A stretch of 64,000 nucleotides of DNA. It comes from Rallus limicola (lineage: Eukaryota; Chordata; Aves; Gruiformes; Rallidae). The DNA lies in contig JAKCOZ010000008.1 of NCBI GenBank assembly GCA_022605955.1, positions 39,444,547 through 39,508,546 of the forward strand, in the 5' to 3' direction. Below, piece by piece: positions 33,701-42,195 of the stretch (position 1 is the stretch's first letter; the number at the start of each line of letters is the position of its first letter). Below the pieces are notes generated by a model. That model saw only the letters and a program-made list of their open reading frames with translations. It searched no databases and was not told where the DNA came from. A program made the position numbers and the translations under genes.

Positions 33701-35402
33701 AGCTGGGTCGCGCGTCCCGCCTCTGTAAGCATGCTTTTTACAGCCGCTGGATGCGTGTGCACGCAAAGGTACATCTCCTGCAGCGCTGGGCTTGCCACTT
33801 CTCCTGCGTCCTGAGTGAGGTGTCTGTGCATGCTGCTGCCCGTGGTCGGAAGCCGCCTTCCGAGCCTGTTTCCAGCCGAGCCTGGATGTTAACTCCTGCT
33901 CTCCATGTAGTCATGGGAAAGAACAGCGCGTTCCCTGCGCCTGCTGGGCAGTGAGGAACCAGGAGAGGCTGGATAAAAGCAAGTGGAGAGTCTTGCACCT
34001 GGGAAGGAATAACTGCTGGGATCAGGACAGGCTGGGGGAGCTGCTGGACAGGAGCTCTGTGGAGAAGGACCTGGGGGTCCTGGTGGGTGACAGGGTGGCC
34101 ATGAGCCAGCTGTGTGTTCTGGGGGCTGAGAGAGACAATGGGATCCTGGGGGCATCAGGAGGAGTGTGGGCAGCAGGTCACAGGAGGGGATCCTCCCCCT
34201 CTGCTCTGCCCTGCCCTGCTCAGGCCCCACCTGCAGTGTTGTGTCCAGTGCTGGGCTCCCTGGGATCAAACAGACAGGGATCTCCTGGAGAGAGGCCAGA
34301 GGAGGGACAGGGAGATGGTGAAGGGCCTGGAGCATCTCCCCTGGGAGGAAAGGCTGAGGGAGCTGGGGCTGCTCAGCCTGGAGAGAAGCAGCCTGAGAGG
34401 GGATCTGATCACTGGGGATCAAGAGCTGAAGGGTGGGACACAGGGGACATGGGCAGCCTCTTCTCAGTGTCTGTGGGGACAGGACAAGGAGCAATGGCTG
34501 CAAGTTGGAGCACAAGGAGTTCCCCCCCCAATGTGGAGAAGAACCTCTTCCCAGTGAGGGTGAGGGAGCCCTGGGCCAGGCTGCCCAGGGGGTGTGGAGT
34601 CTCCTTCTCTGGAGAGATTCCAGCCCCGTCTGGACACCGCCCTGTGTGCCCTGTGCTAGGGACCCTGCTTTGGCAGGGGGTTGGACCCCATGGGCTCTGG
34701 GGGGCCCTTCCAACCCCTGTGGTTCTGGGATTCTGTGTGATTCTGTTTGCTTATCTTATGGTTTGATGTGATGATGCTGGTCCAAAACGCATGCCAGGAT
34801 CCAGTGATCTCTGGTTTATAGCTGCAGCCCCCTCGAGCTTGCCTTGTCCTTTGGCCTTACTGGGGGGAATGATCCCGGTTTCACTCCGAGCGAACCTACC
34901 AAGGTTTTGCATGGCCCTGTCTGAGGGAGAAACCTCTGTGGGTGGCTTTTCAGGCTCCAGATGGAGTTCCCTCCCCTGAAGGGACCTGGTAACACAGGGA
35001 GGGCAGGCAGGCAGCCAGCCAGGGCTGGACCAGTCCCCGTGTCCATGGCGCGGCGCCGCGAGGGGCTCGCTCAGCCCCCTCCAGCGCCGCCTTCGCCTGA
35101 ACGCCCGGGCTGGCTCTTCCTTACCGTGCTCTAGTAACAGCTCTTGGAATAGCTCCGTTCCTCTCAAACCGCTCAGCTTAACGAGTTCCCTGTCTCTCTT
35201 CTTGTCTCCTCCCGAATCCCCGCAGCTTTCCTCCAGCCTGCGCTCCAAGATCCTCAAACCCAACCTGTACCACGACACCAAGCAAGGAGCCGCCGAGTAT
35301 CAGACTGCCAAGGAGTGCTTGTTCAAAGCCTTCCTGAAGGCAGGACTCGGAGCCTGGGTGGAGAAGCCCATAGAACAGGATCAGTTTTCCCTCACGGTTT
35401 AA
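2825..35402 (+). CDS. ADARB1: ADARB1 (ADAR2) gene body, coding exons 2 to last (5' partial)
   Basis: Double-stranded-RNA-specific adenosine deaminase 2 converts A to I in pre-mRNA, for example at glutamate-receptor sites, mainly in the nucleus and nucleolus. Coding exons read here: 2825-3753, 9845-9959, 12988-13156, 15361-15509, 16590-16758, 26132-26313, 33590-33768 and 35226-35402. Joined they give 688 residues plus a stop with no frame break; the missing first exon would add about ten, close to the roughly 701-residue human short form. Order: basic nuclear-localisation segment, dsRBD1, linker, dsRBD2, deaminase domain. The deaminase has the H-A-E motif (13089-13097), Cys in S-P-C-G-D (15464-15466) and Cys in M-S-C-S-D-K (16739-16741), which are the three zinc ligands and catalytic Glu of the family. 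Family and gene identity are very secure from near-identity to remembered human ADAR2. The first exon is not in the window. Confidence 0.97.
3903..4060 (+). mobile_element. Short CR1 composite
   Basis: 3903-4020 matches the internal sense stretch of the CR1 copy at 28105-28205 (the part around GGGATCCTGGGCTCCATC). It then switches to about 40 bases in antisense CR1 orientation (CTCAGGCTGCTTATCTCC). Two fragments joined, or a rearranged copy. Confidence 0.6.
5443..5542 (+). repeat. Imperfect tandem patch
   Basis: Four to five loose copies of a unit of about 20 bases around CATCACAGATCCCATCTC in the ADARB1 intron. Confidence 0.6.
6335..6880 (-). mobile_element. CR1 LINE 3' fragment, antisense
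   Basis: Begins with the tail-type ATAGAATCCCAGACTGG and runs into the same order of blocks seen in other copies; 5'-truncated as is usual for CR1. Its inner part matches the sense copy at 17795-18000. Short poor matches after 6560 (TAATATCTAATTT repeats) suggest local slippage. Confidence 0.85.
8246..8390 (+). mobile_element. ERV LTR fragment
   Basis: TCCTGGGTTCAGCTGGGAT opens the stretch, and AAGGACTTTTCAGCTTCTC follows about 100 bases later. Both are hallmark phrases of a common avian endogenous-retrovirus LTR, in the right order. Only the first part of the LTR is kept. Non-coding. Confidence 0.6.
9018..9496 (-). mobile_element. CR1 LINE 3' fragment, antisense
   Basis: Starts with CACAGAATCCCAGACTGGTC and runs about 480 bases; same subfamily as 6335, 28062, 31533, 51950 and 61770, from which it differs at few positions. 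Confidence 0.9.
9845..9959 (+). CDS. ADARB1: ADARB1 coding exon, start of deaminase domain
   Basis: 115 bp, entering in phase 0 and leaving with a single G of a Gly codon. It encodes the segment from V-L-A-D-A-V to V-M-T-T, matching the start of the human ADAR2 deaminase domain, including [11 protein letters not shown]. The acceptor is acag at 9841-9844 and the donor G|gtaaag at 9960. It lies alone between two large introns. Confidence 0.95.
9960..12987 (+). other. ADARB1: ADARB1 intron (3.0 kb)
   Basis: No exon seen. The main content is one long antisense CR1 at 11988-12815. 9960-11980 is unassigned; a short GGATTAGATGACC-like patch near 11490-11510 may be the end of an older CR1 but is too short to call. 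Confidence 0.65.
11988..12815 (-). mobile_element. CR1 LINE 3' fragment, antisense
   Basis: About 830 bases. Belongs to the subfamily with GGGCCCCCCAGAGCCCATGG near the 3' end, shared with 16015, 18893 and 33948. Extends further 5' than most copies. Confidence 0.9.
12988..13156 (+). CDS. ADARB1: ADARB1 coding exon with catalytic H-A-E motif
   Basis: 169 bp. It begins with GC finishing a Gly codon and ends with AG of a Ser codon. It encodes T-D-V-K-D-A through L-E-L-Y-L. The deaminase signature N-D-C-H-A-E-I-I lies at about 13080-13103: the His is a zinc ligand and the Glu is the proton-shuttling catalytic residue, equivalent to human H394 and E396. The preceding T-G-T-K-C-I-N-G-E motif is also conserved. 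The acceptor is tgcag at 12983-12987 and the donor AG|gtaagc at 13157. A CR1 copy ends about 170 bp upstream. Confidence 0.96.
13449..13596 (-). mobile_element. CR1 LINE 3' end, strongly truncated
   Basis: Only about 150 bases from the TCATAGAATCGTAGAATCCC tail; breaks off after AGCCAACCTGGC. Same subfamily as 9018. Confidence 0.85.
14336..15232 (-). mobile_element. CR1 LINE 3' fragment, antisense
   Basis: About 900 bases, from GATCACAGAATCATGGAATG to the region around CTCATCTTGGTGTCATCAGC. Subfamily shared with 24410 and 39083. Confidence 0.88.
15361..15509 (+). CDS. ADARB1: ADARB1 coding exon with second zinc ligand (S-P-C-G-D)
   Basis: 149 bp. The first base completes a Ser codon and the last G begins an Asp codon. 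It encodes N-K-E-D-Q through S-P-H-E-A-A-Q-E. Cys at 15464-15466 in S-T-S-P-C-G-D-A-R is the second zinc ligand (human C451). The segment after H-E differs from the human P-I-L-E-E-P, a surface loop where divergence is expected. The acceptor is ttttcag-like, ending at 15360. The donor G|gtacga at 15510 is followed by a run of about 15 C residues. Confidence 0.95.
15510..16589 (+). other. ADARB1: ADARB1 intron (1.1 kb)
   Basis: Starts with a poly-C run (about 15524-15538) just after the donor. An antisense CR1 occupies 16015-16506 and ends only about 80 bases before the next exon. 15540-16014 shows nothing recognisable. Confidence 0.7.
16015..16506 (-). mobile_element. CR1 LINE 3' fragment, antisense, beside an ADARB1 exon
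   Basis: About 490 bases ending 83 bases before the exon at 16590. Its sequence is the near-perfect reverse complement of the copy at 18893-19565: over about 120 bases compared by eye there is one mismatch, plus a 15-base gap elsewhere. Confidence 0.92.
16590..16758 (+). CDS. ADARB1: ADARB1 coding exon with third zinc ligand and base-flipping loop
   Basis: 169 bp. AT completes an Asp codon; AG of an Arg codon is left at the end. It encodes D-R-H-P-N-R-K through [15 protein letters not shown] carries the Glu equivalent to human E488, the residue that fills the space left by the flipped adenosine. M-S-C-S-D-K has the third zinc ligand (TGC at 16739-16741, human C516). The acceptor is tttag at 16585-16589 and the donor AG|gtgagg at 16759. 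Its flanks carry opposite-strand CR1 copies (16015-16506 and 18893-19565). Confidence 0.96.
17516..17539 (+). repeat. Poly-C run of 24
   Basis: Uninterrupted C24 within the large ADARB1 intron; such runs are prone to length error in assemblies. Confidence 0.9.
17795..18472 (+). mobile_element. CR1 LINE 3' fragment, sense
   Basis: Ends CCCAGTGACTCTGGGATTCT. Subfamily shared with 25288, 30968 and 50275. The inner part is the reverse complement of 6640-6860. Confidence 0.88.
18893..19565 (+). mobile_element. CR1 LINE 3' fragment, sense
   Basis: From GAGAAGGACCTGGGGGTCC to GTGATCCTGTGATTCT. Inverted partner of 16015-16506 and 11988-12815. Confidence 0.92.
20048..20575 (-). mobile_element. Two nested antisense CR1 pieces
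   Basis: 20048-20452 is a divergent CR1 3' end (tail CACCGACTCACAGACTGATC). At about 20452 a second tail (ATCACAGAATCACATCCTGG) begins, giving about 120 bases of a different subfamily before the first resumes with CTCAGCATCTCTGTAGCC. A younger copy has landed inside an older one. Confidence 0.75.
21191..21745 (-). mobile_element. CR1 LINE 3' fragment, antisense
   Basis: Tail TTCATAGAATCATAGAACC, subfamily shared with 51010. Near 21700-21740 the phrase CAGGAGAGTTGCTCCAGCCC repeats an earlier part of the element, a small internal duplication. Confidence 0.85.
22340..23658 (+). mobile_element. Longest CR1 copy, includes remains of the reverse-transcriptase region
   Basis: About 1.3 kb. The 5' part (22340-22860) has the CR1 ORF2 order of phrases, such as GGAGAGGTCCCGGTTGACTGG and CTTCCCCAGGGCTCC, but with stops and indels in every frame, so it is dead. 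The 3' half is the usual CR1 tail region. Confidence 0.8.
24410..24717 (+). mobile_element. CR1 LINE 3' end, sense
   Basis: About 300 bases ending GCATTCCATGATTCAAT; reverse-complement match to 14345-14610. Confidence 0.88.
25288..25573 (+). mobile_element. CR1 LINE 3' end, sense
   Basis: About 285 bases, nearly identical to 18195-18472 and 31015-31285. Confidence 0.9.
26132..26313 (+). CDS. ADARB1: ADARB1 coding exon ending in a GC donor
   Basis: 182 bp, encoding [11 protein letters not shown] through T-L-N-R-P-L-L-S. This is the core of the deaminase fold ([16 protein letters not shown]). The acceptor is the T-rich tract and cttag before 26132. There is no GT where the frame requires the donor. 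The exon ends GTG|gcaagt, so the intron begins GC (26314-26315), with the strong +3 to +6 match typical of GC-AG introns. The single G at 26313 joins GT of the next exon to make Gly. Confidence 0.93.
28062..28735 (+). mobile_element. CR1 LINE 3' fragment, sense
   Basis: From TGGGTGAGAAGCTTCCCCTG to GGGATTCTGTGATTCT. Nearly the same as 61770-62400 and the reverse of 9018-9496. Confidence 0.92.
29530..30350 (+). mobile_element. Possible endogenous-retrovirus-derived non-coding stretch
   Basis: Contains phrases such as CTGCTCCAGCCTGGTCCCCC and a CT-rich run (30165-30210) reminiscent of internal parts of avian ERVL elements. No gag or pol frame is seen and ends are not defined. It could also be an unrelated GC-rich intron segment. 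Confidence 0.35.
30968..31290 (+). mobile_element. CR1 LINE 3' end, sense
   Basis: TCTCCCCACCTGCCCTGCC to GTGACTCTGTGACA; same subfamily as 17795. A separate 37-base antisense scrap of another CR1 lies at 30676-30712. Confidence 0.88.
31533..31946 (-). mobile_element. CR1 LINE 3' fragment, antisense
   Basis: ATTCATAGAATCATAGAATC tail, about 410 bases, subfamily of 9018. Breaks off after CCCAGCTCCCTGGG. Confidence 0.9.
32315..32900 (+). mobile_element. Degenerate solo LTR of an avian endogenous retrovirus
   Basis: In order: CCCTGGGTTCAGCC, GATGTTTCTAGTTGCTGCCC, GGGGACGCAGCCAGGACAGG, ACTGGCCAAAGGGGTGTCTC, a TATA-like AGCATAAAGG (near 32552), a pyrimidine-rich part, and an end near GCAGCTGCGTGGTGCCCGG. 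This is the known architecture of a widespread bird ERV LTR. No internal retroviral genes flank it, so it is a recombined solo LTR. Ends approximate; no target duplication identified. Confidence 0.7.
33590..33768 (+). CDS. ADARB1: ADARB1 coding exon, late deaminase domain
   Basis: 179 bp, starting with GT that completes Gly and ending on a full Lys codon. It encodes I-S-N-A-E-A-R-Q-P through R-W-M-R-V-H-A-K, including N-F-S-V-N-W-T and [10 protein letters not shown]. These surround the inositol hexakisphosphate core in the known human structure. The acceptor is cttgcag at 33583-33589 and the donor AAG|gtacat at 33769. Confidence 0.96.
33769..35225 (+). other. ADARB1: ADARB1 last intron (1.5 kb)
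   Basis: More than half is one sense CR1 copy (33948-34746). The remainder, 34747-35225, has no recognised element apart from a C/T-rich tract ending in the acceptor of the last exon. Confidence 0.75.
33948..34746 (+). mobile_element. CR1 LINE 3' fragment, sense
   Basis: About 800 bases ending GGGATTCTGTGTGATTCTG. Same subfamily as 18893 and inverted relative to 11988-12815. Confidence 0.92.
35226..35402 (+). CDS. ADARB1: ADARB1 last coding exon and stop
   Basis: 177 bp including TAA at 35400-35402. It encodes L-S-S-S-L-R-S-K-I through E-Q-D-Q-F-S-L-T-V. The C-terminal G-L-G-A-W-V-E-K-P and Q-D-Q-F-S-L-T match human ADAR2, where Trp and Lys residues here contact inositol hexakisphosphate. 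The first residues differ from human (V-P-S-H-L-L), and the exon entry is one codon shorter. The acceptor is ccccgcag ending at 35225. Confidence 0.95.
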   Translation, partial: LSSSLRSKILKPNLYHDTKQGAAEYQTAKECLFKAFLKAGLGAWVEKPIEQDQFSLTV

Positions 35403-37177
35403 TTCACAGACTGCACATCACTTGGGGAAGGGGGTTGTTCTGGGAATTCCTGGTGTCCAGCTTTGCTCTCTGGCATCTCCACAGCCGTCACAACATCTTC
35501 TTACTCTTTGGAGTTGGGTTTTTCTCCTTCAGTTTGGGGTGGTTTGGGTTTTTGGGAGGTTTTTTTTTTTGTAACTTTGTTTTGCCTCAGCATTGAAACA
35601 AGATGACCTAGCACATAATTGTCTATTTTGTTATGGGAAAGTCATTTCTGGTGTATTTCTAGAAACACTTCTGTAGAGAACTCACAGTAAGGCTGCCCCT
35701 GCCAGTACACAAGGACTCTGCTGGTTTTTCTTGGTTAAAACGATTTCTTTTTGGGGGTTTGTTTGGTTTTTTTTTTAATTCCATGTCATCCAGTGCATGA
35801 AGAACTGAAAGGTTCTCCAGGTTCTGCACCCCACTTTTAGGAAGTAGCTTCATTTTTTGGGAAAAGACAATAGGCCACAAAGCTGATTCCACCCCTCCTG
35901 AACATCCTTCTGAGCTGCAGATCCTTCCAGCGTGTAGGTCACCGAGCCAGGACGCAGTCTGGACAGCTAGTTTTTCCCCACTTCCTTGCTCTTGAAAAAC
36001 CAGCTGCTGAAAATTTCCTCTTTGATGTATGTATTTATTAGTCTGTGACCCAGTTTTTAACATGCAGCTTTTTATTCTGTTTTTAAAAATACATTTACCT
36101 CCCATTGACACCCATTGTGATGTCTTCGGTGTTGTTATTATTATTAATGATTATTTTTTACTGTTGTAAACTGGAAACAGCAAAATACTTATTTGTAAGT
36201 TAAGAAGTTTAGTCTGTGATGTGCAAAAAGCCTGCTTAGACTTAGGTGATTTGTATGTCCCAGAACTCATCAGCACACAGCTTTAACTGTAACGGTAACA
36301 CCACGACTTTCACCACCACCACGACAACAACTCGCTCCTCTTAAAGGCACCGGATTGCCAAGGCCAGTTGCTTGCTGGGGGTTGATCACTCTCCTCTCAC
36401 AGAAATGAGAAGCTCTTGTATGGACAAACCCCACTGTTAACCCTTCCTTCCTGCGAGCTGTCTCTGCTTGGCACCCCAGCTGTCGCCTCCCCGAGGTGTC
36501 CTTGCCATCAGGCTTTCCGTGTGCCATGGTCTTCATGCAGCTCAGTAGGTAAGTTGCTCTCCCATGGGCTTCCCTTTGCCTTGGTGATCACTTGGAGAGG
36601 GGTTTTTATCCCCAGCGCTTCAGCTTTCTGTACACATGTAAGATAGGGGGGAGATACTGGGAGGTCAGGCCAGCTGCTGTGTAGGAAAGGTTTCTTTACG
36701 TACATGTCATTTAGGAGAGGATGTCCAGTGCCTGCTCCCATGGCCCGTGTCCAGCGCCTCCCTTGGCTCGTGCCCGCCCAGGTCTCACCTCTGCTTTCCG
36801 AAGAGCATCTCAGAGATCCTCCGTGTCCCCTCCGCGAAGGACGAAGGTGTGTGGGTGCTTCGTGACCCCCAAAACCCAACGGGCACACTTCTGTCCCTTG
36901 CTTGCGCCGTGCGGGGCGTCGGATCAGCCCCTGCTTTCCAAGTCGAGCCAAGGGGTGTTTTTAGTCCCACGCTGGGTCAGAGACCCTGGGTTAGTCACCT
37001 TTGGTGCATCCCCTCAGACGGCAGAGCAGAGCCCGGGGCCCCTCGGCCAAAGCTGGTGTGTGGTGGAGCTGGCACCGGGGTCACCAGCCTCAGCCCCAGC
37101 CTGGCTGGGCCACCAGCCGGTACTCGGGGTGATGGAGACACCAATGAACACACTCTGCTTCTGGCCAGTGGGGAATG

Positions 37178-37450
37178 CTGAGGGCTGTGCTGCATGCTGG
37201 GGAGGTGTGCTGCATGCTGGGGAGGTGTGCTGCATGCTGGGGAGGTGTGCTGCATGCTGGGGAGGTGTGCTGCATGCTGGGGAGGTGTGCTGCATGCTGG
37301 GGAGGTGTGCTGCATGCTGGGGAGGTGTGCTGCATGCTGAGGGCTGTGCTGCATGCTGAGGGCTGTGCTGCATGCTGAGGGCTGTGCTGCATGCTGGGGA
37401 GGTGTGCTGCATGCTAAGGGCTGTGCTGCATGCTGAGGGCTGTGCTGCTG
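37178..37450 (+). repeat. 19-20 bp minisatellite in the probable ADARB1 3'UTR
   Basis: About 13-14 head-to-tail units with cores GGGGAGGTGTGCTGC or GGGCTGTGCTGC, each ending ATGCT; the two variants occupy different parts of the array. Reading frames through it on both strands are artefacts of the repeat. Confidence 0.95.
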
Positions 37451-38029
37451 TGTCACAGCCTGTTCTCGGCTCCAAACACTGCCTGAGCCCACAGCCCAGC
37501 TGTGCCTCAGCTGAGCCTCGGGGTTGGTGTCTTGCAGGCGTGCGCTGCGGTGCCAGCCAGGGCTGTCGGGTGGTACAACGGATCCCTCCCAGCGCTGCCA
37601 CGGGAAGGCAAGCGGGGCACCCCCCGGGCAAGACCGGGATGCTTCCAGAGGATGCTGCCCTTTCCAGGCCCCAGGGGAGGAACGGCTGCACTCTGACAGG
37701 TTGTGTTAACTCAGCTTCGCTGGCAACTGAATCCACCCTGGCCGCTGCCGGTAACCCCAGGAGCGCTCCGAGACCTCTGCCAGCCCCACAGCGCTTCTGT
37801 GTCACCCAGCTGAGGCTGAGCCTGACCCGCTCCGAAGCGAGATGGGATTTAACCACAGGGTTTCACGAGCACTCCGGCCTCCGCTACTGAGATGCACCCC
37901 GTGTGGGTGACAGCGTAGAAACCCTGTCCTGGCTGCAGCTGGATACACACGGACCTTTCCCGGGGTCGAGGGACAGCTGGTCACAGCCTCTGTGTTTTCT
38001 TGAGATCCTTACTGCTGTTAGACGAAACA

Positions 38030-38212
38030 CACTCCTCTCCCCTCTCCTCTTCTCCTCCTCCTTTTTCCTTCCCTTCCCTTCCCCTTCTCCTTCCCCTTTC
38101 TTCCCCTTCCCCTTCCCCTTCCCCTTCCCTTTCCCCTTCCCCTTCCCCTTCCCTTCCCTTCTGCCCCTTCCCCTTTCTCTTCCTCACCCTTCCCCTTTCT
38201 CTTCCCCCCCTC
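38030..38212 (+). repeat. C/T-rich tract with TTCCCC units
   Basis: About 180 bases almost purely pyrimidine on the + strand, with regular TTCCCC hexamers in the middle. Near the inferred end of ADARB1. Confidence 0.9.
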
Positions 38213-38593
38213 AGCTCAGTCTGTTGACCAGTGAATTCTCCTGCTAGGATGATTTCCCCAGCTTTCCAAAGCTCATTCAGAAATCGGTGTCTCTCTGGAT
38301 TGTATTTTTTTTTGGACAACTAGCAAAGTATTATCTCAGATTATTTTTTTTATGAAGTCACAAATATGAGCAATATATTTAAGTATTATTAGAGACATAG
38401 TTTTTTAAGCTGTTTGAACGAACGATTAAAACTGAATTGGAAAAGGAAGCATGTTCCAGGCCAGAACCTTTTGATGAAGGAATGGGGTCAGGTTCTTCCT
38501 GAGGAATGAGTTCTTCTGGTTGTCATTCCAGGGTTTTAGAAAGAAAGGAGTTTTCCAGGGTTGTACACGATCCATACCTGTCTTCTGGGAGTC

Positions 38594-38599
38594 AATAAA
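38594..38599 (+). terminator. ADARB1: Candidate polyadenylation signal AATAAA for ADARB1
   Basis: First canonical AATAAA that I find after the ADARB1 stop codon. A T- and GT-rich stretch at about 38628-38650 lies at the right distance for the downstream element, putting cleavage near 38610-38620. It has not been tested against transcripts. Confidence 0.5.
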
Positions 38600-39082
38600 A
38601 CACTGCTTGGCTTCCTTCACTTGCCTGTCCCTTTTTGTGGAGGTGGAAAGGAGCTGGGGGGCAGGGGCTGGGGCTGCTCCTGTTCATGCCCCACGAATCC
38701 CCATCCCTGAGCCAGGATGGGCAGCGCTCTGGAGCCCGCTCTGTCTGCGGCGGCTGCTCAGCTGTGGTGGGTGACCGCTGGGTTGGGAGCTGGGAGTCTT
38801 CCCCAGCGGGTGGGCAGAGCTGGGGCTGGCTGGGTGGGAGCTGCTGGGGTTCGCTGGATTTCCATTATTTGGGGGGGGATTTTTTTTCCTGAGGGATCAG
38901 GAGTGTTTGTCTCAGGACCTTCAAAGGGCTCTGAGTGTGATGGCTGCAGTGTTGGGCAGTGCTCCCAATCCAGCTGTGTTGACTCCAGGTGACAGCCCAG
39001 CTATCCTGTTGGTTACTGAGGACGTTTAAATGTGGGTGATGGGCATAGAGCTGTTCTGCAGGGTCATTTTTAAGGGCATTTG

Positions 39083-39310
39083 GACAGGAGAGGGGCTCCA
39101 GCCCTTGGATCATTTTTGTGGCCTCCTCTGGACACCCTCCAACAGGTCCATGTCCTTCTTGTGCTGGTCCTTGTCCTTGTTGTGCTGAGGGCTCCAGAGC
39201 TGGACCCAGCACTGCAGGTGAGGTCTCCCCAGAGCAGAGCAGAGGGGCAGGATCCCCTCTCACCATCTGCTGCCCACACTTCTGGGGACAGTTGGCCTTC
39301 TGGGCTGCAA
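39083..39310 (-). mobile_element. CR1 internal fragment, antisense
   Basis: Matches 14735-14965 closely (AGGTCCATGTCCTTCTTGTG) but lacks the 3' tail, so it is a remnant cut at both ends. Confidence 0.85.
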
Positions 39311-40039
39311 AACCCAGTACAAGGTAAAACAATGCTTTCCAGCAAAATCTGCTAAGGGATCTTTCTTTTCCCACACTTAGGGCTACCCTGCTCATGGAGA
39401 GGGGGAGATCCCCAATCAAGGCACATCTTACAACCTGTTAATTAATGACTTGCTAGAAACAAGCCAGCCCAACACGGGAGCATCTTGCTGAATGGGATCT
39501 GTAGTTCCATCAAATCACAGATAGGGATCAGAGATGGACATGGTCAGGCAGAAGAGCAAATCCAGGCAAATTTCATCATGAAAAGGATTAATGGGAGTGT
39601 TCTACACACCTCACAGGAGATAATTGCTCCCCTCCATTTAGCAGCACTGGAGTCAGAGATGGAATAGTGTGCCTAATTTTAGACATGGTGGTTTGAGAGC
39701 GAAAGAAAGTCCAGGGGGAAAAAAAAAGCCTAAAAGGGGTGCAACCAGTACATTTACACAATGTATGGTCTGAGGAAGGCTTGGAAGAACTGACTTTAGT
39801 TGGCAAGCAGATGTGAGAAGAGGACTTTTATTTATCTTTAAATAAATGAAAGGACACAATGGAGAACAGGTTGGGGTTTTCTGTCTGGGAAGGCTGGGAA
39901 GACTCATTTGGCTCAGTGAGGGAGAGGAAAACCTGATAAATTATGCAGTAAAATGAATGATGGAAGAGCTATCTAAGAGAAGACTTTCACAGATGTTTAA
40001 AAACAGTACAGAAAGCAGCTGGGGTGAACATGGTAGGAA

Positions 40040-40115
40040 TGTTGGACCCTCTCTCAGATACAAGAATGGATTAGATGACCTGAGAGGTCCATACTCATGC
40101 TACGATTATGCAATG
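40040..40115 (+). mobile_element. Possible ancient CR1 3' end
   Basis: GGATTAGATGACCTGAGAGG followed by a degenerate tail (CTACGATTATGC) resembles the end of older sauropsid CR1 families. Short and diverged. Confidence 0.35.
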
Positions 40116-42138
40116 CCTTGTATTGATTTTGATACTTTTTGCCCTTTATTTTAATCACTATGACTTCTAAAATGCAATATAAAAGGAACCAAACTGACAC
40201 ACCTGGGAATATCTGGAGACTCTAAACTCTTAATGCTGTGGTTCCATAGGGATGATTCTTTACCAATTCAGACACAGAAGAGTCTTCTCATTTATTAAAA
40301 GAGAGTTAAAACTATGAAAAACAGAGAAATCACCCCTGGAGAAGTATGTATAAATTCCTTCTGATCAGCTCTCTGCCTCTGCCCACTGTAACATCGCCAG
40401 TGAACATCCCATAGCTCTTGTTAGGCTGCTCAGTGGTTACAAGTATTGTACAAATGCTACATCTCAAGCTCAACATACCCTACAATTAGAGAGTTATTCC
40501 ATACCACTGCATGAGAACATGCAGCGATTTTACTGCTATTGCTGAGAACAACGATCCCGCTTTGAACCAAATTAGACTTAATGACTACAGCTGCTTACTG
40601 ATGATTAAGTAAACTATACAAATCATATACTAAGGATGACTGTCTTTTTATACAGCAGTGACAAAGCACTAGTCTCCACGAGTGCTGCTCACTTAGGTGC
40701 AGGTATGTTGCAGCACCCCCCAGAGCTCTCGGGAAGGTTTCGTGACCAGTGTAACCCCAGTGCAGCATTCTCGGGGTTACTGCTAATTAGGCTGAGGTAT
40801 AAATGGCCTCCACTGCTTTTGTGGTTATGTCAGGTAGGACTGGCCCCAGAAGAAACAGAGGCAGTGGCCCTGTCGCTGCAGGCAGGTCCCTTTCACCTAC
40901 TTCCACTTAAGTTAATTTAATGAATTAGCACTAGAAATCCTGAGCTTTTAACAACAGATGGGGATATAAGAACATAGGATGCAGGAGTCGGTTACGTAGG
41001 AAAAGAATACTGCAAATAAAGAAGAACCCATCACACCCAAACAAACATGATTTGTTCTGGATTTTTAGCTCAAGACAGAAGCCAAAACAGCAATTTATTG
41101 TAAACTAAAATGACTTAAATAACATTTAATAAAATCACCATTACAGATGTCATTACATATTATCTTTTTTTTCCCTTGAAGAAACGTCTTTTTCTGAGCT
41201 GACTTGATTCCTTTTGCTTCTCAGATTACACGAGCTTTTGCACTAGGAAATGTCATGATTCAGATGTTATTTCTTAGCATGGACTGGGGACAAACTCAGG
41301 ATCCTGGCTGCGGAGTTAGAGGACGTGGCAGTAATGCCAGGAAAAACAACTAAGTGCTCAGAACAGCCAGGGGCTGACAAAGCAGGAGGCGACCAGAATT
41401 AGCATCTGGAGCCTGTCCCTGTCATCAGAGCTAACGTTCTTACAGGGTTTGCTCAGCAAAACTTCCACTCTTCCTTAGGAGAGACACATTGGTCATAGAG
41501 AAAAGCCCACACGTAGCATCCCCTTGCGGTGGTTTAAAACTTAACCTCTTTGTGGGCTCTGGACACAGAGAGGCTCTCTGATGTGTGGAGGAACCCATGC
41601 CAGCCCTGCCTTGCTCCTCACGCCCTCAGGGTGCACAAAAGGACTTGGGTTTTTTTTTTTGTTGTCTGTGCTGAAATAATGAGAGAGAATCTCCCGGCCT
41701 CCACATTATCGTTCAGTGGTGACGTGGGAGGCCAGGAGATTGGTGCAGAATGGCTGATCCCAAAAAAAGCAAACACGTCCATGTTTCTTCACACAGGATT
41801 TTTGGGTGGTGGTTGTCAGCGGGGCAGGGTACCCAGAGAACACAGCTGCAGCCCACAGGAGCAGCTAGGGCCAGCTCACAGCCCAGACAATGTGGTGTCT
41901 GAATGCAGGGGGGGAGGGGGGGGAAAGCCCAAAGAGAGAAGAGCCCGACTCAAGGATGAAGTGCATAGAAAGGCCCAGGGATAGGGAAGGGGCCGTGACA
42001 TCCCAAAGAGGTTTGCCTTTCGGTGGTCTTGCGGAGAACCCCCCCAGGGCATTGCAAGAAGATGCTGCTGAGCCGAGCAGAGTAACCAGTGCGATTCCAG
42101 GATGGTTCAGTGCCTTCAGGAGACAAAGGGGCTGCTGG

Positions 42139-42195
42139 TTTTCACAGGACCATGGAACATCAGGGGCTGGAAGCGACCTGGAAAGATCATCTGAT
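42139..42195 (-). mobile_element. Short CR1 tail remnant
   Basis: TTCACAGGACCATGGAACAT then GGCTGGAAGCGACCTGG and AAAGATCATCT, the order of an antisense CR1 3' end with many changes. Confidence 0.4.

Larger units (their letters stand above)
35403..38615 (+). other. ADARB1: Probable ADARB1 3' untranslated region
   Basis: Follows the TAA directly. It is AT-richer than the introns to about 36300, with ATTTA-type motifs (near 36030) and T-rich runs, as in a regulated 3'UTR. A GC-rich part with a 19-20 bp minisatellite (37178-37450) and a C/T tract (38030-38212) follows. The first good polyadenylation signal is AATAAA at 38594. The extent is inferred from that signal; earlier variant signals may also be used. 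Confidence 0.55.

Noticed and set aside
33889..34766. Long frames of about 270 codons on both strands
   Set aside because: Entirely within the CR1 copy at 33948-34746, whose low stop density produces open frames in many copies.
37014..37856. 280-codon frame with repeated H-A-A-Q-type peptide on the - strand
   Set aside because: Translation of the minisatellite; 20-bp units give repeats by construction, and no flanking gene signals are present.
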